From positions 1 to 32,136 of IMG/VR virus record IMGVR_UViG_3300023210_000130: DNA of 32,136 bases. The stretch is one strand, 5' to 3'. Below the pieces are notes generated by a model, which did no database searches, had not been told where the DNA came from, and was given only the letters and a program-made list of their open reading frames with translations. Position 1 is the stretch's first letter. Every line of letters starts with the position of its first letter. Positions 31,158 through 32,136 of the stretch are shown here, piece by piece. This stretch comes from a virus. The position numbers and the translations under genes were made by a program.

Positions 31158-31628
31158 TTATTTTATATATTTCATAAGCTCTTCAATCCCAGACTCTGCG
31201 CTATAGCAAGTAACGTGCTTGTGTCCTTGTGAGATGAGGATGTCGCGTACTTCTTCCTGGTGGGCGGTAAGTTTATTGCCTTTGACTTTAAATTCAATCC
31301 AGAGCATCTTAGGAGCTGATATTATTTGTCTTATCAATTGATCAATCTCGGTTAATATATTGTCATTAAAAACAGCCCCCAAAGATTTCTCAAGTATATA
31401 ATATATTTGCGTGCATAGTCCATCTAAATCAACATTTGATTTAAAGAAGGCGTAATCTGGTACTCCAGCCCTTAAACTAGTTATCTTTCTTATTCCCTGC
31501 TCTTTCTTTCCAATCTTATAGCCTCCATGCTCAATCCTAAATAGATACTTAAGCTCTTTAGGGAATCTAAATGTAAATTCCCTGCAGAAATCTATATACA
31601 TCTGTTCTTCTGGTCTATTACGACTCAT
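31158..31628 (-). CDS. VRR-NUC nuclease (PD-(D/E)xK fold), last gene of the leftward operon
   Basis: This 156-aa protein carries the VRR-NUC signature: GVPDYAF (D58), LWIEFKVKG (E112, K114), then LTAHQEEVRDIL with Q124 and a C-terminal helix. These enzymes cut structured DNA such as Holliday junctions. About 50 residues separate D58 from the EFK motif, more than I expect for compact members, so a helical insertion (DGLCTQIYYILEKSLGA and on) is present. It pairs logically with ERF as the resolving step of recombination. The start shares a base with the preceding stop (TAATG). Confidence 0.82.
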   Translation of the reverse strand: MSRNRPEEQMYIDFCREFTFRFPKELKYLFRIEHGGYKIGKKEQGIRKITSLRAGVPDYAFFKSNVDLDGLCTQIYYILEKSLGAVFNDNILTEIDQLIRQIISAPKMLWIEFKVKGNKLTAHQEEVRDILISQGHKHVTCYSAESGIEELMKYIK

Positions 31629-31825
31629 TATAAATCCTCTGAAAGCTTTTCAATTGATATACCAATGCTTTCACAGTCTTTTTTTAATGTTTTAATCTTT
31701 TTAACTGTTGCAGGTTCATTTTTATCATTTAATATACCTCCAAAAGTAACCGCATCTTCTGCTATATTTATTGGCAGAATAGCAACATCAAGTGTTGTTT
31801 TTAACAGTTTTTTTAATAAACCCAT
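31628..31825 (-). CDS. 65-aa protein of unknown function
   Basis: The start is preceded by AAAGGAGAAAAAGT. The protein reads MGLLKKLLKTTLDVAIL, with an amphipathic N-terminal helix, a glycine-rich middle (EDAVTFGGILNDKNEP) and a lysine-rich helix (VKKIKTLKKDCESIG). It may lie on the membrane surface. It is followed directly by the VRR-NUC gene. Confidence 0.65.
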   Translation of the reverse strand: MGLLKKLLKTTLDVAILPINIAEDAVTFGGILNDKNEPATVKKIKTLKKDCESIGISIEKLSEDL

Positions 31826-31837
31826 ACTTTTTCTCCT

Positions 31838-32023
31838 TTAGTTATTTTCATTATCAATCTTATCCTGTATTTCTTTTCTATGCACAGTAATGCTATTAGG
31901 AGCATCAATCCCAACTCTAACTTGACTCCCTTTTACTCCAAGATTAAATATTGTTATGCGATCACCTTCAAGTTTACCGCTAATAATTATATCTTCCCCG
32001 ATCCTTCTTGTTAAAACTAACAT
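31838..32023 (-). CDS. csrA: CsrA-family translational regulator, phage-encoded
   Basis: This 61-aa protein begins [16 protein letters not shown], keeping L4, R6 and R7 of the RNA-binding strand. It continues [19 protein letters not shown] and VHRKEI, where the arginine matches R44 of E. coli CsrA, which is required for RNA binding. Compared with E. coli CsrA there is a short insertion between the first two strands (SGKLEGDRI). CsrA binds GGA motifs near ribosome-binding sites and usually represses translation. Here its own ribosome-binding site is ACGGAGGAG, also found before GG-repeat copy 2, so autogenous control is plausible. The start lies one base after the stop of GG-repeat copy 2. Confidence 0.92.
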   Translation of the reverse strand: MLVLTRRIGEDIIISGKLEGDRITIFNLGVKGSQVRVGIDAPNSITVHRKEIQDKIDNENN

Positions 32024-32040
32024 CTCACTCCTCCGTTAAT
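32021..32040 (-). promoter_or_regulatory. Repeated gene-junction cassette with GGAGGAG ribosome-binding site (csrA)
   Basis: This is identical over 20 bases to 132-151. It joins the end of GG-repeat copy 2 to csrA, with one base between TGA and ATG. Two GGA motifs, one inside ACGGA, overlap the ribosome-binding site and are candidate CsrA sites. Confidence 0.6.
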
Positions 32041-32136
32041 TGTTTATTAAGATTCTCAAAAGATTCTTCTGATAGCTCGATATCCTTTCCATCTATAGTT
32101 ATGGTGTGGCTATTAGATAAGGATATTTTTCCACCA
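32025..32136 (-). CDS. GG-repeat protein copy 2, C-terminal part (continues at position 134)
   Basis: This stretch encodes the tail of the second GG-repeat protein: [16 protein letters not shown] and on to NKQLTEE. Bases 32049-32136 are identical to the matching part of copy 1. The last six codons differ (NKQLTEE against KKQLMEK). The repeat tract itself is missing at the window edge, so the number of units in this copy is unknown. The stop lies one base before the csrA start. Confidence 0.85.
   Translation of the reverse strand, partial: GGKISLSNSHTITIDGKDIELSEESFENLNKQLTEE

Noticed and set aside
1-32136. Integrase, attachment site, CI-like repressor or tRNA genes
   Set aside because: None was recognised on reading the frames and intergenic stretches; temperate lifestyle is therefore not claimed.

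Overview
This window looks like an almost complete genome of a short-tailed (P22-like) bacteriophage of an AT-rich Gram-negative host. The virion cassette follows the P22 order: terminase small and large subunits, portal, scaffold, P22-type coat, gp4-like and gp10-like head-completion proteins, three glutamine-rich ejection proteins, then tail fibres. No integrase, CI-like repressor, tRNA or CRISPR array was recognised, so the lifestyle is unresolved. A gammaproteobacterial host is plausible from the virion family and the phage-borne CsrA, but this is inference.

The two ends of the window belong to one gene. The first 134 bases encode the N-terminus and the last 112 bases the C-terminus of a second copy of the GG-repeat protein at 1163-1735. 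Joining end to start keeps the reading frame. The sequence is therefore probably a circular or circularly permuted genome whose assembly broke inside a 21-bp tandem repeat.

Layout on that circle: (1) A leftward operon starts near 2975 and runs down to 1, across the junction and back to 31158. It encodes small unknown and zinc-ribbon proteins, a two-helix membrane protein, GG-repeat protein copy 1, an ERF-family annealing protein, an unknown partner, GG-repeat copy 2, CsrA, a small unknown protein and a VRR-NUC nuclease. It is a recombination module with an embedded RNA-binding regulator. (2) A rightward early region (3087-8918) encodes a small putative DNA-binding protein, a structured non-coding stretch, a lambda O-like initiator carrying a probable origin inside its gene, a P-like putative helicase loader, and many small proteins of unknown role. 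(3) The late region covers packaging and head (7880-15601), head completion and ejection (15669-22361), and tail fibres (22361-28879). Arrays of a 10-bp repeat lie before portal and scaffold. (4) A lysis region follows (28939-30671), with an M15-type endolysin, a three-helix holin candidate and other membrane proteins. (5) Last is a separately controlled secreted protein (30777-31157), whose stop codon abuts that of the convergent nuclease gene.

Most interesting points: the repeat gene pair and the repeated gene junction whose ribosome-binding site looks like a CsrA target; the interlocked opposing promoters; the origin-like inverted repeats plus AT tract; the 10-bp phased arrays; the decayed duplicate of the terL 3' end flanking an inserted gene; and a terminator that overlaps a promoter before the lysis genes.
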